A DNA stretch of 64,000 bases from CAVQBP01 sp963848195 (GTDB taxonomy: Bacteria; Bacteroidota; Ignavibacteria; Ignavibacteriales; Ignavibacteriaceae): assembly GCA_963848195.1 (NCBI GenBank), contig CAWKCY010000009.1:124001-188000 (forward strand). Direction: 5' to 3'. Shown piece after piece: positions 30,275 through 38,676 of this stretch (position 1 is its first letter; the number at the start of each line of letters is the position of its first letter). Both the position numbers and the translations under genes were made by a program. Below the pieces are notes generated by a model. That model ran no database searches and was not told the DNA's origin. It saw only the letters and a program-made list of their open reading frames with translations.

Positions 30275-30556
30275 ATGGAAAATAATAGTATAAATAATAC
30301 GGGTAAAAACTTAGACGAAGCTATAATAAAGATTTATTATGACAAGGTAATGCTGTCTACAATTATTGTCAGCAAATATGAATACTATTTGATTTTTGCT
30401 GATGATACAATGTTTGAAGTAATACACAACGAACTTAATATTGATGATATTTATAAAATAATTCTGCTAATTGAAGAAGCCAAGGATATTATACACCAGA
30501 TACCAACTTCCACAGATGGTTTACAAAAATTGTTAGATAAATATTTTAATCATTGA
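30275..30556 (+). CDS. Hypothetical small protein
   Basis: 93 residues from the ATG at 30275; a TTG at 30251 would add 8 residues. It is acidic, with strands followed by helices (IIKIYYDKVMLSTIIVSKYEY, then FEVIHNELNIDDIYKIILLIEE). No family is recognised and no membrane segment is seen. It lies downstream of the PRC-barrel gene by about 200 bp and immediately upstream of the first palindrome pair. Codon use is like the neighbours. Moderately likely to be a real gene. Confidence 0.55.
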   Translation: MENNSINNTGKNLDEAIIKIYYDKVMLSTIIVSKYEYYLIFADDTMFEVIHNELNIDDIYKIILLIEEAKDIIHQIPTSTDGLQKLLDKYFNH

Positions 30557-30570
30557 AGTTACAAAGTTCT

Positions 30571-30667
30571 AAAGATGACATCTTTAAAATGAAAAATCAT
30601 TTTCAATATTTTATTAAAATATAAGTTCAGATAAACACTATTTCGCAAAATTAAAGATGTCATCTTT
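30571..30667. promoter_or_regulatory. Palindrome-pair module, copy 1
   Basis: Two 15-bp palindromes, AAAGATGACATCTTT at 30571-30585 and AAAGATGTCATCTTT at 30653-30667, stand 82 bp apart (start to start). The sequence just inside the first (TAAAATGAAAAATCATTT) resembles the equivalent part of copy 2 at 63465-63557, and the flank beyond the second also resembles copy 2 (AAATACTCAT versus AAATATTCGT). This looks like a pair of operators for a dimeric regulator, or the ends of a small repeat element. The regulator is unknown. Confidence 0.6.
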
Positions 30668-30727
30668 TAAATACTCATATATACCTCCATTCCTATTTTC
30701 AATCCTGACTGTAAAAATTATCTATTG

Positions 30728-30877
30728 TTAATCAGAGAGTACTGGGATCAGTCATTTCCGGATTGGAAGTATCTTGTTCTTATTAAAGTAATCCCCGAAA
30801 GAATGGAAGTGATTAATTATAAGAGAAGATTTTACGGTGCTGAAGTAACATGGAAAGTACCTTCAATAGATTTTTAG
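30728..30877 (+). pseudogene. C-terminal remnant of a pyridoxamine-oxidase-like flavoprotein
   Basis: An open stretch without a start reads LIREYWDQSFPDWKYLVLIK, then VIPERMEVINYKRRFYG and ends WKVPSIDF before a TAG. The pattern (acidic/aromatic lead, LVLIKVIPERMEV, and final TWKVPSIDF) resembles the C-terminal end of small FMN-binding general-stress/pyridoxamine 5'-phosphate oxidase-like proteins. Only about 50 residues remain. The N-terminal two-thirds is missing: the palindrome module begins less than 160 bp upstream. The family assignment comes from memory of the motif and needs a search. Confidence 0.5.
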
Positions 30878-30898
30878 ATGCCAGACTTATTATAGAGT

Positions 30899-30913
30899 AA
30901 AGATATCACCTTT
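30899..30913. promoter_or_regulatory. Degenerate third palindrome upstream of the ABC exporter
   Basis: AAAGATATCACCTTT differs from the 63543 copy (AAAGATATCATCTTT) at one base. It lies 131 bp before the ABC ATPase start, where it could act as an operator for that operon. The flank (CATATACC) also resembles the flank of the second palindrome of copy 1 (CATATATACC). Confidence 0.4.
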
Positions 30914-31043
30914 CATATACCGGAAATTAAGTACCTTGAATAGGTAAACAATCCATTTTTTTTGTAAATAATTTTATTTATCACTTTGAAAGCCTTATTT
31001 TAGAATTTTAGAATATCTTTTTGATATAAGTGAGGGAAAGTAT

Positions 31044-31973
31044 ATGTATGCACTTGAAGTAAAAAATCTTGTTAAATCATTTGGTAAAGTAAAAGCAGTT
31101 GATGATGTATCATTTGCAGTACCTGAAGGCTCTGTATTCGGCCTTATAGGTAGAAATGGTGCAGGAAAAACCACTACAATAAGAATGATGATGAATATTT
31201 ATCTTCCCGACTCCGGTGAAGTTATTTTAAGAGGTACAAAAGTAGGTCAGGAATTCAAAGATAAGGTTGGCTATCTTCCGGAAGAGCGGGGGCTTTATAA
31301 AAAAATGAAAGTAATGGAAACACTATTGTTCTTTGCTGAATTAAAGGGAAAAACGGGGAAGGATATAGAAAAAAAAGCAGACTTTTATCTGAGCAGATTT
31401 GATTTGGCTGATAGAAAAAATTCAAAAATAGAAGACCTTTCAAAAGGCAACCAGCAGAAAGTACAATTTCTGACTACAATACTCCATGATCCTGAATTTC
31501 TGATCCTTGATGAACCATTCAGCGGACTTGACCCGATAAATACGAATATCATTAAGGAGATAATACTTGAATTGAAACGTGAGGGTAAAGTAATAATATT
31601 TTCTACCCATCTAATGGACTTTGCGGAAAGAATGTGCGATCATATTGCAATGATAGATCATGGGAAGATTATACTGTTTGGGTCGCTCAATGAAATAAAG
31701 AAAAAATATGCTCAAAGGAATGTAAGTCTTAACTATGAAGGGGATATTGGTTTCTTAAAAAACAATCCTATTATTGAAGAATTAAATGATTTTGGAAACT
31801 CAACTGGAATTAAAGTGAAAGATAATAGACAAATCCAGGAGCTTCTTCAATTACTTGTTCATAACAATGTAGTTGTAAATTCATTCAAGGCTAATGAAAT
31901 TTCACTAAATGAGATTTTCATTCAGCTTGCCGGCAAATCAACTGTCGAAATGCAGGAGGCTGCATATGTTTAA
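31044..31973 (+). CDS. ABC exporter ATP-binding protein (NatA-like)
   Basis: 309-residue ABC ATPase. Walker A is GLIGRNGAGKTTTIRMMMNI, the signature is LSKGNQQKVQFL, Walker B is FLILDEPFSGLD and the switch His lies in IFSTHLMDFAERM. The C-terminal 80 residues form the regulatory extension seen in NatA-type exporters. It powers the permease encoded next, which overlaps its end by 8 bp (ATGTTTAA at 31966-31973). By family it exports Na+, drugs or peptides, and the substrate cannot be told from sequence. Ribosome binding site GAGGG lies before ATG 31044. Confidence 0.94.
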   Translation: MYALEVKNLVKSFGKVKAVDDVSFAVPEGSVFGLIGRNGAGKTTTIRMMMNIYLPDSGEVILRGTKVGQEFKDKVGYLPEERGLYKKMKVMETLLFFAELKGKTGKDIEKKADFYLSRFDLADRKNSKIEDLSKGNQQKVQFLTTILHDPEFLILDEPFSGLDPINTNIIKEIILELKREGKVIIFSTHLMDFAERMCDHIAMIDHGKIILFGSLNEIKKKYAQRNVSLNYEGDIGFLKNNPIIEELNDFGNSTGIKVKDNRQIQELLQLLVHNNVVVNSFKANEISLNEIFIQLAGKSTVEMQEAAYV

Positions 31974-33234
31974 TAAAAGAACTTTAGTTATAATTAAAAG
32001 AGAGCTAAGAGCACGTTTGTTCAGCAAATCATTTATATTGACAACGGTTCTAATCCCGGTTTTCTTAATGGGAATACTTGCTGTTCAAACCTTCCTTGTA
32101 AAGTATCAGGGGGATGAAAAGTATAACCTTGAAATTATAACCACACAGCAATATCTCACAAATGCTTTGAAATCAGAATTTGGGAATAATGATCAGGTAA
32201 AATCGGGAAATCTCTCAATAACTTACAACACTTTTGATACGGTGGAGTTTGATAAACATTTAGAGGAAATAAAATCTAAGATTTTAAAGAAATCTATTTC
32301 AGGAGTCATTTTTATTCCGAAAACGGCATTGAGTGATAAAAATATTCAATATTACTCGCTGAACCCAAATAACAACTCTTTGTTCAATAAGCTCAAAGGT
32401 GTAATTAATAAAATTCTTATTGATAATTATTTTAAAGATAAAAAGTTGAGCAGTAAGGAGATAGAATTTGCAAAAAATGATGTTGGTTTTACCAGCTTTA
32501 AGGTATCAGAAAAGGGTATTTTTGAAAAAGAAGGGACTGGCAATCTAATCCTGGCTTTTTTATTTACTTTCCTTATTTATTTCAGCTTGATATTAATCGG
32601 GACAATGATGATGCGTTCGGTTGTGGAAGAAAAGAACAACCGGATTGTGGAAGTATTATTATCATCAGTAAGCAGTAAAGAACTGTTAACAGGAAAAATA
32701 CTCGGCATGTCAATAACATCTTTACTGCAAATGGCAATATGGCTGCTTCCGGTATTTTTTTTAATTTCTACTACATGGTTTATGCTGCCGGCTCAAATTA
32801 CTCTAAGTATTGGTGTTCCGCATTTGTTTTATTTCTTACTTAATTTTTTCATAGCTCTGGTAACTTTTCTCGGACTTTATGCCACCGTAGGATCAATTTT
32901 CGATAATGATCAGGATGCACAATCAGGTCAATGGCCTTTAATGCTTTTGATTATGCTTCCTTTTTTTATAGCAATAAGTATGTTATCTAATCCGGAAAGC
33001 AGTATTGGAAGGATTGCATCTTTTATTCCTTTCGCCTCCTTAATTGTTATGCCTGCAAGAATGACAATCCTGGAGATTCCTCTATGGCAAATTGTTTTAT
33101 CATCAGTAATTAATGTTATTGTTATGGTTTCTATTTTCCCTATTTCAGGGAAGATTTATAGAATAGGAATTTTAAGTACTGGTAAAAAACCGAAATGGTC
33201 TGAAGTAGTAAAATGGTTAAGATATAAATATTAA
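31966..33234 (+). CDS. ABC exporter permease (NatB/ABC-2 type)
   Basis: 422 residues from the ATG at 31966, chosen because AGGAGG lies at 31954-31959; a longer in-frame start at 31909 reads backwards into the ATPase coding region. TM1 (about residues 22-42) is followed by a large extracytoplasmic domain of about 170 residues and then five or more membrane segments, as in ABC-2 family permeases of the NatB/YhaP kind. The cytoplasmic motif VVEEKNNRIVEVLLSSVS is diagnostic for this group. It is translationally coupled to the ATPase. It converges on the patatin gene with a 19-bp gap. Confidence 0.93.
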   Translation: MFNKRTLVIIKRELRARLFSKSFILTTVLIPVFLMGILAVQTFLVKYQGDEKYNLEIITTQQYLTNALKSEFGNNDQVKSGNLSITYNTFDTVEFDKHLEEIKSKILKKSISGVIFIPKTALSDKNIQYYSLNPNNNSLFNKLKGVINKILIDNYFKDKKLSSKEIEFAKNDVGFTSFKVSEKGIFEKEGTGNLILAFLFTFLIYFSLILIGTMMMRSVVEEKNNRIVEVLLSSVSSKELLTGKILGMSITSLLQMAIWLLPVFFLISTTWFMLPAQITLSIGVPHLFYFLLNFFIALVTFLGLYATVGSIFDNDQDAQSGQWPLMLLIMLPFFIAISMLSNPESSIGRIASFIPFASLIVMPARMTILEIPLWQIVLSSVINVIVMVSIFPISGKIYRIGILSTGKKPKWSEVVKWLRYKY

Positions 33235-33253
33235 CTTAGGTCGCATTCCATTA

Positions 33254-35209
33254 TCAGCTTAAGCCGGAACAGAAATCAATAAAACCATCAAGACTATTGG
33301 GAGCATCTTTGAAAATATCGCCGGCAACGTGTCTTCCTAAAAAATAATATGCATCCCACTGGTCAGGATCAAAAAATTGATCTATAGTTGACTCATGTGG
33401 AAAAGCGGGATGATTGATTTTGTAGTTAAAAGCACTTGCTTCATTCCCTTCAGCTCCTCCGTTTATTTCATATTTCATAGGAGCCTTAAGAGAAGATTTA
33501 ATGTAAATTAATGTACCTCTGTAGTTCTGATCGCAGTCCGGAGTACCGGGAAGACACTTAATCGAGGCCTTTGCAAACTGCTGGTACGAATAACCATAAG
33601 AGGGGAGAGGTCTGATTATATTTTCGGGAGATTTTTCAAATTCAATTACTAGCCCTAATTTCTCTCTTGATCTTCTTACTAGGTTTTCAAGGTCACTAAA
33701 AATATAATCTGGGTCTGCTGAAGCATCAATTGCAATAATTAATTTACAACGTCTTCTTAGCAGCTCAAAAACAGCTAAATTTTCAATATGTCCTCCATCG
33801 GAAATATTGACCCTGCCTCTCTTTTGGTTTGCTTTTCCCAGCATGCTGCTCCATAAATAATAAGGCCAGAATGTAAAATATTTTATTAGTATATCGTTTT
33901 TTAGCTTATTGAAGGGACTGATTTCCTTCCAATTAGGATTTTTAATCCAGTATCCCAGAACTGCATTGAATAAGTATAGAAAAATGGAAATAAATCGATT
34001 TGTTCTATTTCCCATTAAAGTGCTCACAGCAGATCCTGAAATTGCTGCTGCTGTTGAAAGCGTTATAGAACTATATTCATCTTTGGTTGAAATATAATTC
34101 GTAAATGAAGAACCGCAGAATTTTGGTGATAATAAAAAGTAATCCGCACTCTCACTGCCGGGCATATTATCATCCCTCCGGTCTGTCAAATTCAAACAAG
34201 TATTTATTAAGGGATAAGGATTAACACTATCTTCTGTTATTATATCATATAACTTCACATTAGGGTTCTCGGGTATAAATGGTTTAATAAAAGATTCGGC
34301 AATTCTATCTCGATAGTACCTATGCAGTGAAAGAATATTAGGATTGGCAAAAAAACCGAAGATTATGAAAAGTATAAACAAAACTAGAATATTAATCCAG
34401 AAACTATTTTCATTAAATATATTTAAACCAAGATTTAGAAACTTGAGATTAAGAAGATATATCGATGTCTCTCCCGATGGTATTCCATAGACAAGTTTAA
34501 TAATCCAGGCAACAATTATAAATAAGACAAAAAATCCTTCAAAATAATTTAAAGTGTTGGATGACCATATTTTTTTATTTCTTAGTATAAAGAAGAAGTA
34601 GTGATAAAAAATCAGGAAAGAAAAAATAATGATACTATAGCCATATACTTTATCAATGTTAAGCCATGAATATAATTTTAAGCTGACAACTTGTGTAATC
34701 AATAAAAAGAACAAAGTTATTAAAATCAGCCAGAGAAGATTCATTATAAAGCTTGATATTATAGCTCCGTATACCCTTATATAACTTCCTATTTTTAATA
34801 AAAGATTATGATCGGGTATTAGATAATCACAGTTCAGTTTTATTTTTTCATTATCTTCGGATATTGGTTCCGGGTTATTCCTGTTAAATAGTTCATCAAA
34901 TTTATTTTTTGATCTTAACTTTGATTGGATATAACTATGTATAAAGCCGCCTCCCGAAACTGAAGATATATAATCAGCAAGTTCCAATATCCTCTTTTCA
35001 TTAAGAAAATTAAGCATACCCATATTAAAAGTTGACGACCTAATTCCTCCGCCTGAAAGAGCTACACCGAATAAGTTTTGTTTTACTTTATCGGAATTAT
35101 TATCAGGCAGAATACCTGCACCTGGAATATTATTCCTCCTTTTTTTGATATAATTTAATTCTTCCTCAAAAATGGTTTGAAATTTCTGCCATTGTGTCTT
35201 TAATTCCAT
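33254..35209 (-). CDS. Patatin-like phospholipase with central membrane segments
   Basis: 651 residues. The patatin oxyanion loop GVALSGGGIRSS lies at residues 48-59 and the nucleophile Ser85 in SSVSGGGF, an S-x-S-x-G variant of the usual G-x-S-x-G. The catalytic Asp is in the late DGGHIENLAVFELLRR. Between about residues 155 and 300 the protein has four to five hydrophobic segments, so it is a membrane-bound lipase with the catalytic halves folded together. Family members cleave acyl esters of phospholipids. It is alone on the minus strand. The physiological lipid is unknown. Confidence 0.88.
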   Translation of the reverse strand: MELKTQWQKFQTIFEEELNYIKKRRNNIPGAGILPDNNSDKVKQNLFGVALSGGGIRSSTFNMGMLNFLNEKRILELADYISSVSGGGFIHSYIQSKLRSKNKFDELFNRNNPEPISEDNEKIKLNCDYLIPDHNLLLKIGSYIRVYGAIISSFIMNLLWLILITLFFLLITQVVSLKLYSWLNIDKVYGYSIIIFSFLIFYHYFFFILRNKKIWSSNTLNYFEGFFVLFIIVAWIIKLVYGIPSGETSIYLLNLKFLNLGLNIFNENSFWINILVLFILFIIFGFFANPNILSLHRYYRDRIAESFIKPFIPENPNVKLYDIITEDSVNPYPLINTCLNLTDRRDDNMPGSESADYFLLSPKFCGSSFTNYISTKDEYSSITLSTAAAISGSAVSTLMGNRTNRFISIFLYLFNAVLGYWIKNPNWKEISPFNKLKNDILIKYFTFWPYYLWSSMLGKANQKRGRVNISDGGHIENLAVFELLRRRCKLIIAIDASADPDYIFSDLENLVRRSREKLGLVIEFEKSPENIIRPLPSYGYSYQQFAKASIKCLPGTPDCDQNYRGTLIYIKSSLKAPMKYEINGGAEGNEASAFNYKINHPAFPHESTIDQFFDPDQWDAYYFLGRHVAGDIFKDAPNSLDGFIDFCSGLS

Positions 35210-35336
35210 AGAAGACCTGCTTTAATAGAATTTATTTTGAAATTATTAACTCAAGTTACAAAAGAATCCACATAATAACATTAAGTCAACCCTCCCTCTC
35301 TCCATACAAAAACTGAGCTTTACCTCTTCATGTAAC

Positions 35337-35353
35337 GCGAAACTCCGTTTCGC
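35337..35353. repeat. REP-like hairpin repeat, copy 1
   Basis: GCGAAACTCCGTTTCGC is a perfect 7-bp inverted repeat with a 3-base loop. The same 17 bases, with matching flanks (GTAA/C before, AAAA after), recur at 53906-53922. A second related half (GCTTTCGCAAAA) follows at 35362. Confidence 0.75.
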
Positions 35354-35464
35354 AAAAACGCGCTTTCGCAAAAGAGGCATATGGTACAAATCTAAAATTA
35401 TTATAAGCAATAATTTAATCTTCTTTTGTTTTCTCATACCATACATCAGCATTGAATCCTATTC

Positions 35465-35519
35465 ACATACGCTTCACATACGCTCCACATACGCTTCACA
35501 TACGCTCTATATACGCTTC
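35465..35519. repeat. 11-bp tandem repeat, five units
   Basis: Five consecutive units of consensus ACATACGCTYC run from 35465 to 35519, with the last unit starting ATAT. Units are contiguous with no spacers, so it is a minisatellite rather than a CRISPR array. No gene is nearby on the plus strand. Confidence 0.8.
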
Positions 35520-35810
35520 ACAAGCAATTTAGCAATTTAGCAATAAAAACTCTTATCCCTTTCTTTAGCTGCCGCTTATTACACCTTGGAAGTAGTTCCT
35601 GAAAAGGTATAAAAATTAAATTACACCGGACTGGAGAGCTTGTGTGATTATCATTAATCAACGGTTTTAATCCTTGGAAAATTCACACAGGCTCTGGAAA
35701 TCTGGTGTTATCTTAATTTCAGAGAGTAACCGTTGGACAAAGAAGTAAAGTGAAAAGTGAATTGAAATAAAAGTGAACTTCAATATCTAATATATGTTAC
35801 CTTTCAATTA

Positions 35811-38156
35811 TCAGTTATATTTCCCGGTAAATGATTGGGAGATTTTATTCAGTAGTATCTCTTTAGTGAAAGGTTTGGAAATATAATCCGTACAGCCGGT
35901 TTCAATAAATTTTTCCTCATCACCCTGCATTGCATAAGCAGTAGTTGCAATAATAGGAGTTCGAGCGTATTTATTCATTTGTTTCAAGATTTTTGTTACT
36001 TCCAGTCCATTCATGCCTGCACCAAGGTTTATATCCATTAAAATTAGATCATAATTATTTTGGGATGCCAGCTCAATTGCTTTTTCTCCGTTTCTTGCAA
36101 TATCTAAAATAAATTCCTTTTTTAGCATAATCTTGATTACCGAGACATTCACTACATCATCCTCAACAAGCAATATCCTTTTATTCATAGATAAGTTTTT
36201 CTTTTCTCTTATAGGCAGAAATTCCGTTCTTTTTACAGTATGTATGGCAATATTATTATCATTCTCAATTAAAAGTTCAGATAACGGCAAATATACCTTA
36301 AATTCAGAACCAATACCTATTTCACTCGTTAAAAAAACATCTCCCTTTAATAAGTTTACAAACTTTTTTACCAGAGTAAGGCCGAGACCTGAACCTTCAA
36401 ACCTTCTTCCTAACCCTTCACTAACCTGTCTAAATTCTTCGAAAATAACTTTTTGATTTTCCTGAGTAATGCCAATACCGGTATCTTTCACCGAGATATT
36501 TATTGAATCATCATCAGATTCTTCGAGGCCAATTGTTACTCCACCTTCATTTGTAAATTTTATTGCATTATTTATAAGATTTGATAATATCGTTTTTAAG
36601 ATAATCTCATCAGATTTAATAAAGATATGTTTTTGGGGAAGAGAGACATTCAAATATATATTTTTACCGGATGCTGCAGGAAAATTTAACTTATATTCTT
36701 CTTCTACTAATTTAGTTAGATCAATAGATGAAATATTAATATCAAATTTATTGGCTTCAATACGTGATAAGTTTAGAATGGAATTCAATGTTTCCAGTAA
36801 CCTTTTACAGCTAATTTTAATTGATCTAACCATCTCAAGATGTTCAGGTATTAAATTTTCATCCGAAAGTAAATCTGAAAATCCAAGAATTCCTGTTAAA
36901 GGTGTGCGAAGTTCATGACTCATATTTGCCAGAAGACTAGATTTCAGCCTATTAGATTCTTCTGCTTTTTCCTTAGCTTCTATCAATTCATTTTCAGCTA
37001 ATTTTTGAACGGTTATGTCCTGAACTGTTCCGTAAATTTTTCTTATTCTGTCTTTTTCTTTATCTGTTTTAATTATACTGTATAAGTACCTTATCTCTCC
37101 ATCCGGTTTCCGAATCCGGTAGGAAAATGTATCTTTATACTTGTTTCCGCTAAAATTCCTTTGTAGTTCTTCTATAACCCCTTTATCATCTGGATGTATC
37201 ATTTTTATGAATACATTGAAGTCTGTTTTAATTTTTCCCTGGTCTAATCCGTAAATTTTATACAATCCTCGGGACCATGTCAATTCATTAGAACTTATAT
37301 CAAATTCCCATGATCCCAATTGAGCTATTTCCTGCGCAATTGAAAGCTGGGATTCACTTTTTGCTAAATTATGCTGAGCAATAGTAATTTCCGTAATATC
37401 TTCTACAGTGCCTTCAAATAAAAGAACTTTCCCATCCTGATCTTTAATTCCTTTTGCGTTCAAACGTATATTAATGTGTCTTCCTCCATTCTTTACCCAC
37501 ACAGTCTCAAATCCTATAACTTCAACATTACTTTTAAGCATTTCATTGAATCTGGTTTTCTCTTCAATAGATGAAAAATTTTCTCTATTAGCCTGTCTTT
37601 CCTTTACTTCCTGAAGAGAGGAACACCCTAGTATTCTTATTAATGAAGGATTTGCATCTATTATTTCTCCCTGTGGAGTAGATGTAAATATTCCAATAGG
37701 AGAATTTAGAAATAAATTTCTATACCTCTTTTCACTTTCTGTTAATGCTTTTTGTGCGTTCTGCTTTTCTTCATGTTCTTTCTTTTCATTAAGCGCTCTT
37801 TTAATTGCGGGTATTAGCTTTAATAGCTTATCCTTTAATATATAATCAGTTGCGCCTTTTTTCATTAACTCTACTGCTGTCTCTTCTCCAATCGTTCCCG
37901 TAATAAAAAGGATTGGAGTTTCATGGTATTTATTTTTTAATATTTCGAGTACTTCAAAACCGCTGTCAAATGTTGGAATTCTGAAATCACATAGAACAAG
38001 GTCATAGATCTCTCTTTCAATAGCTTCCATAAAATCATTTTTTTTAGTTACTAATTTTATTTGACAATTAATCCATTCATTACATATATAATTATGTATT
38101 AATTCTGCATCGAGTCGATTATCTTCCAGGTGAAGTATTTTTAATATATTATCCAT
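35811..38156 (-). CDS. Hybrid sensor histidine kinase with receivers at both ends
   Basis: 781 residues, soluble. Order: receiver 1 (about 5-125; the Asp lies in YDLVLCDFRIP), PAS 1 (about 145-265), PAS 2 (about 275-395), HisKA with SSLLANMSHELRTPLTGIL, HATPase (NLINNAIKFTNEGG, DTGIGI, GSGLGLTLVKK), and receiver 2 (about 660-775; LILMDINLGAGMNG, YISKPFT). It should sense a cytoplasmic signal and relay phosphate through its own terminal receiver. The ATG at 38154-38156 is used because the upstream TTG has no room for a ribosome binding site, while AAGG suits the ATG. Lies 33 bp behind the Rcp1-like receiver, in one operon with the triple-PAS kinase. Confidence 0.93.
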   Translation of the reverse strand: MDNILKILHLEDNRLDAELIHNYICNEWINCQIKLVTKKNDFMEAIEREIYDLVLCDFRIPTFDSGFEVLEILKNKYHETPILFITGTIGEETAVELMKKGATDYILKDKLLKLIPAIKRALNEKKEHEEKQNAQKALTESEKRYRNLFLNSPIGIFTSTPQGEIIDANPSLIRILGCSSLQEVKERQANRENFSSIEEKTRFNEMLKSNVEVIGFETVWVKNGGRHINIRLNAKGIKDQDGKVLLFEGTVEDITEITIAQHNLAKSESQLSIAQEIAQLGSWEFDISSNELTWSRGLYKIYGLDQGKIKTDFNVFIKMIHPDDKGVIEELQRNFSGNKYKDTFSYRIRKPDGEIRYLYSIIKTDKEKDRIRKIYGTVQDITVQKLAENELIEAKEKAEESNRLKSSLLANMSHELRTPLTGILGFSDLLSDENLIPEHLEMVRSIKISCKRLLETLNSILNLSRIEANKFDINISSIDLTKLVEEEYKLNFPAASGKNIYLNVSLPQKHIFIKSDEIILKTILSNLINNAIKFTNEGGVTIGLEESDDDSINISVKDTGIGITQENQKVIFEEFRQVSEGLGRRFEGSGLGLTLVKKFVNLLKGDVFLTSEIGIGSEFKVYLPLSELLIENDNNIAIHTVKRTEFLPIREKKNLSMNKRILLVEDDVVNVSVIKIMLKKEFILDIARNGEKAIELASQNNYDLILMDINLGAGMNGLEVTKILKQMNKYARTPIIATTAYAMQGDEEKFIETGCTDYISKPFTKEILLNKISQSFTGKYN

Positions 38157-38189
38157 TTCATGCAACCTTATCTTTATTTTTCTAATCAG

Positions 38190-38624
38190 TTATATTGGTG
38201 GTTCGTTAATTAAAGCCCAAAAAACCCCAACATTTTTTACTGTATCTGCAAATTTTTCATATTCTACAGGTTTTACAACATAAGCATTAATCCCTAACTT
38301 ATAGCCTTCAATAAGGTCTTGTTCTTCCCTTGATGATGTAAGTACAACTGTAGGAATCGTTCTGAGATTTTCATCTGATTTTATTTGCCTGATTACCTGC
38401 AGACCATCTACTTTCGGCATCTTCAAATCAATTAAAGCTACTATAGGATTGTCGTCATTTCTTCCGCTGAATTCTCCTCTTTTATAAAGATAATCCAGTG
38501 CTTCTGCTCCGTTTTTGACTCTTACAACATCATTCAAGAGATTAGACTGCTGAAGAGCCAAAAGGATTAATTCTGCATCCTTGGGATTATCCTCAGCAAG
38601 TAAAATTTTCTGGAAATTTTTCAT
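38190..38624 (-). CDS. Single-domain response regulator (Rcp1-like)
   Basis: 144-residue lone receiver of the Rcp1 type, with the extended loop KRGEFSGRNDDNPIVALIDL typical of phytochrome-associated regulators. Key residues: acidic pair in LLAEDNPKDAE, phospho-Asp in ALIDLKMPK, Thr in VLTSSREEQ and Lys in YVVKPVEYEKF. It carries phosphate between kinases and has no output domain. It lies between the triple-PAS kinase (51 bp upstream) and the hybrid kinase, and probably links the two. Confidence 0.94.
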   Translation of the reverse strand: MKNFQKILLAEDNPKDAELILLALQQSNLLNDVVRVKNGAEALDYLYKRGEFSGRNDDNPIVALIDLKMPKVDGLQVIRQIKSDENLRTIPTVVLTSSREEQDLIEGYKLGINAYVVKPVEYEKFADTVKNVGVFWALINEPPI

Positions 38625-38676
38625 AATTTATTTCCTATATTATTAATTATAATGTCTAACTAAATCTATATATTCC

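Larger units (their letters stand above)
35210..35810. other. Intergenic region with several repeats
   Basis: No gene is supported. The 68-residue ORF at 35246-35452 on the minus strand lies over the hairpin repeat and is not credible. The region holds the 17-bp hairpin at 35337-35353, an 11-bp tandem repeat at 35465-35519 and a short AATTTAGC direct repeat at about 35527-35543. The remainder is AT-rich spacer between two minus-strand genes. Confidence 0.6.

Noticed and set aside
30571..30667. Palindromes as NsrR sites
   Set aside because: The AAGATG and CATCTT halves resemble NsrR half-sites, but the spacing is far shorter than the 11-1-11 NsrR operator and no nitrosative-stress gene is adjacent.
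35246..35452. 68-residue minus-strand ORF, with a similar peptide (FAKRSFA) in a frame at 53641-53961
   Set aside because: The shared peptide comes only from translating the hairpin repeat, not from homologous genes.
35465..35519. Possible CRISPR array from regular short repeats
   Set aside because: Units are 11 bp and contiguous without spacers, and no cas gene is near.
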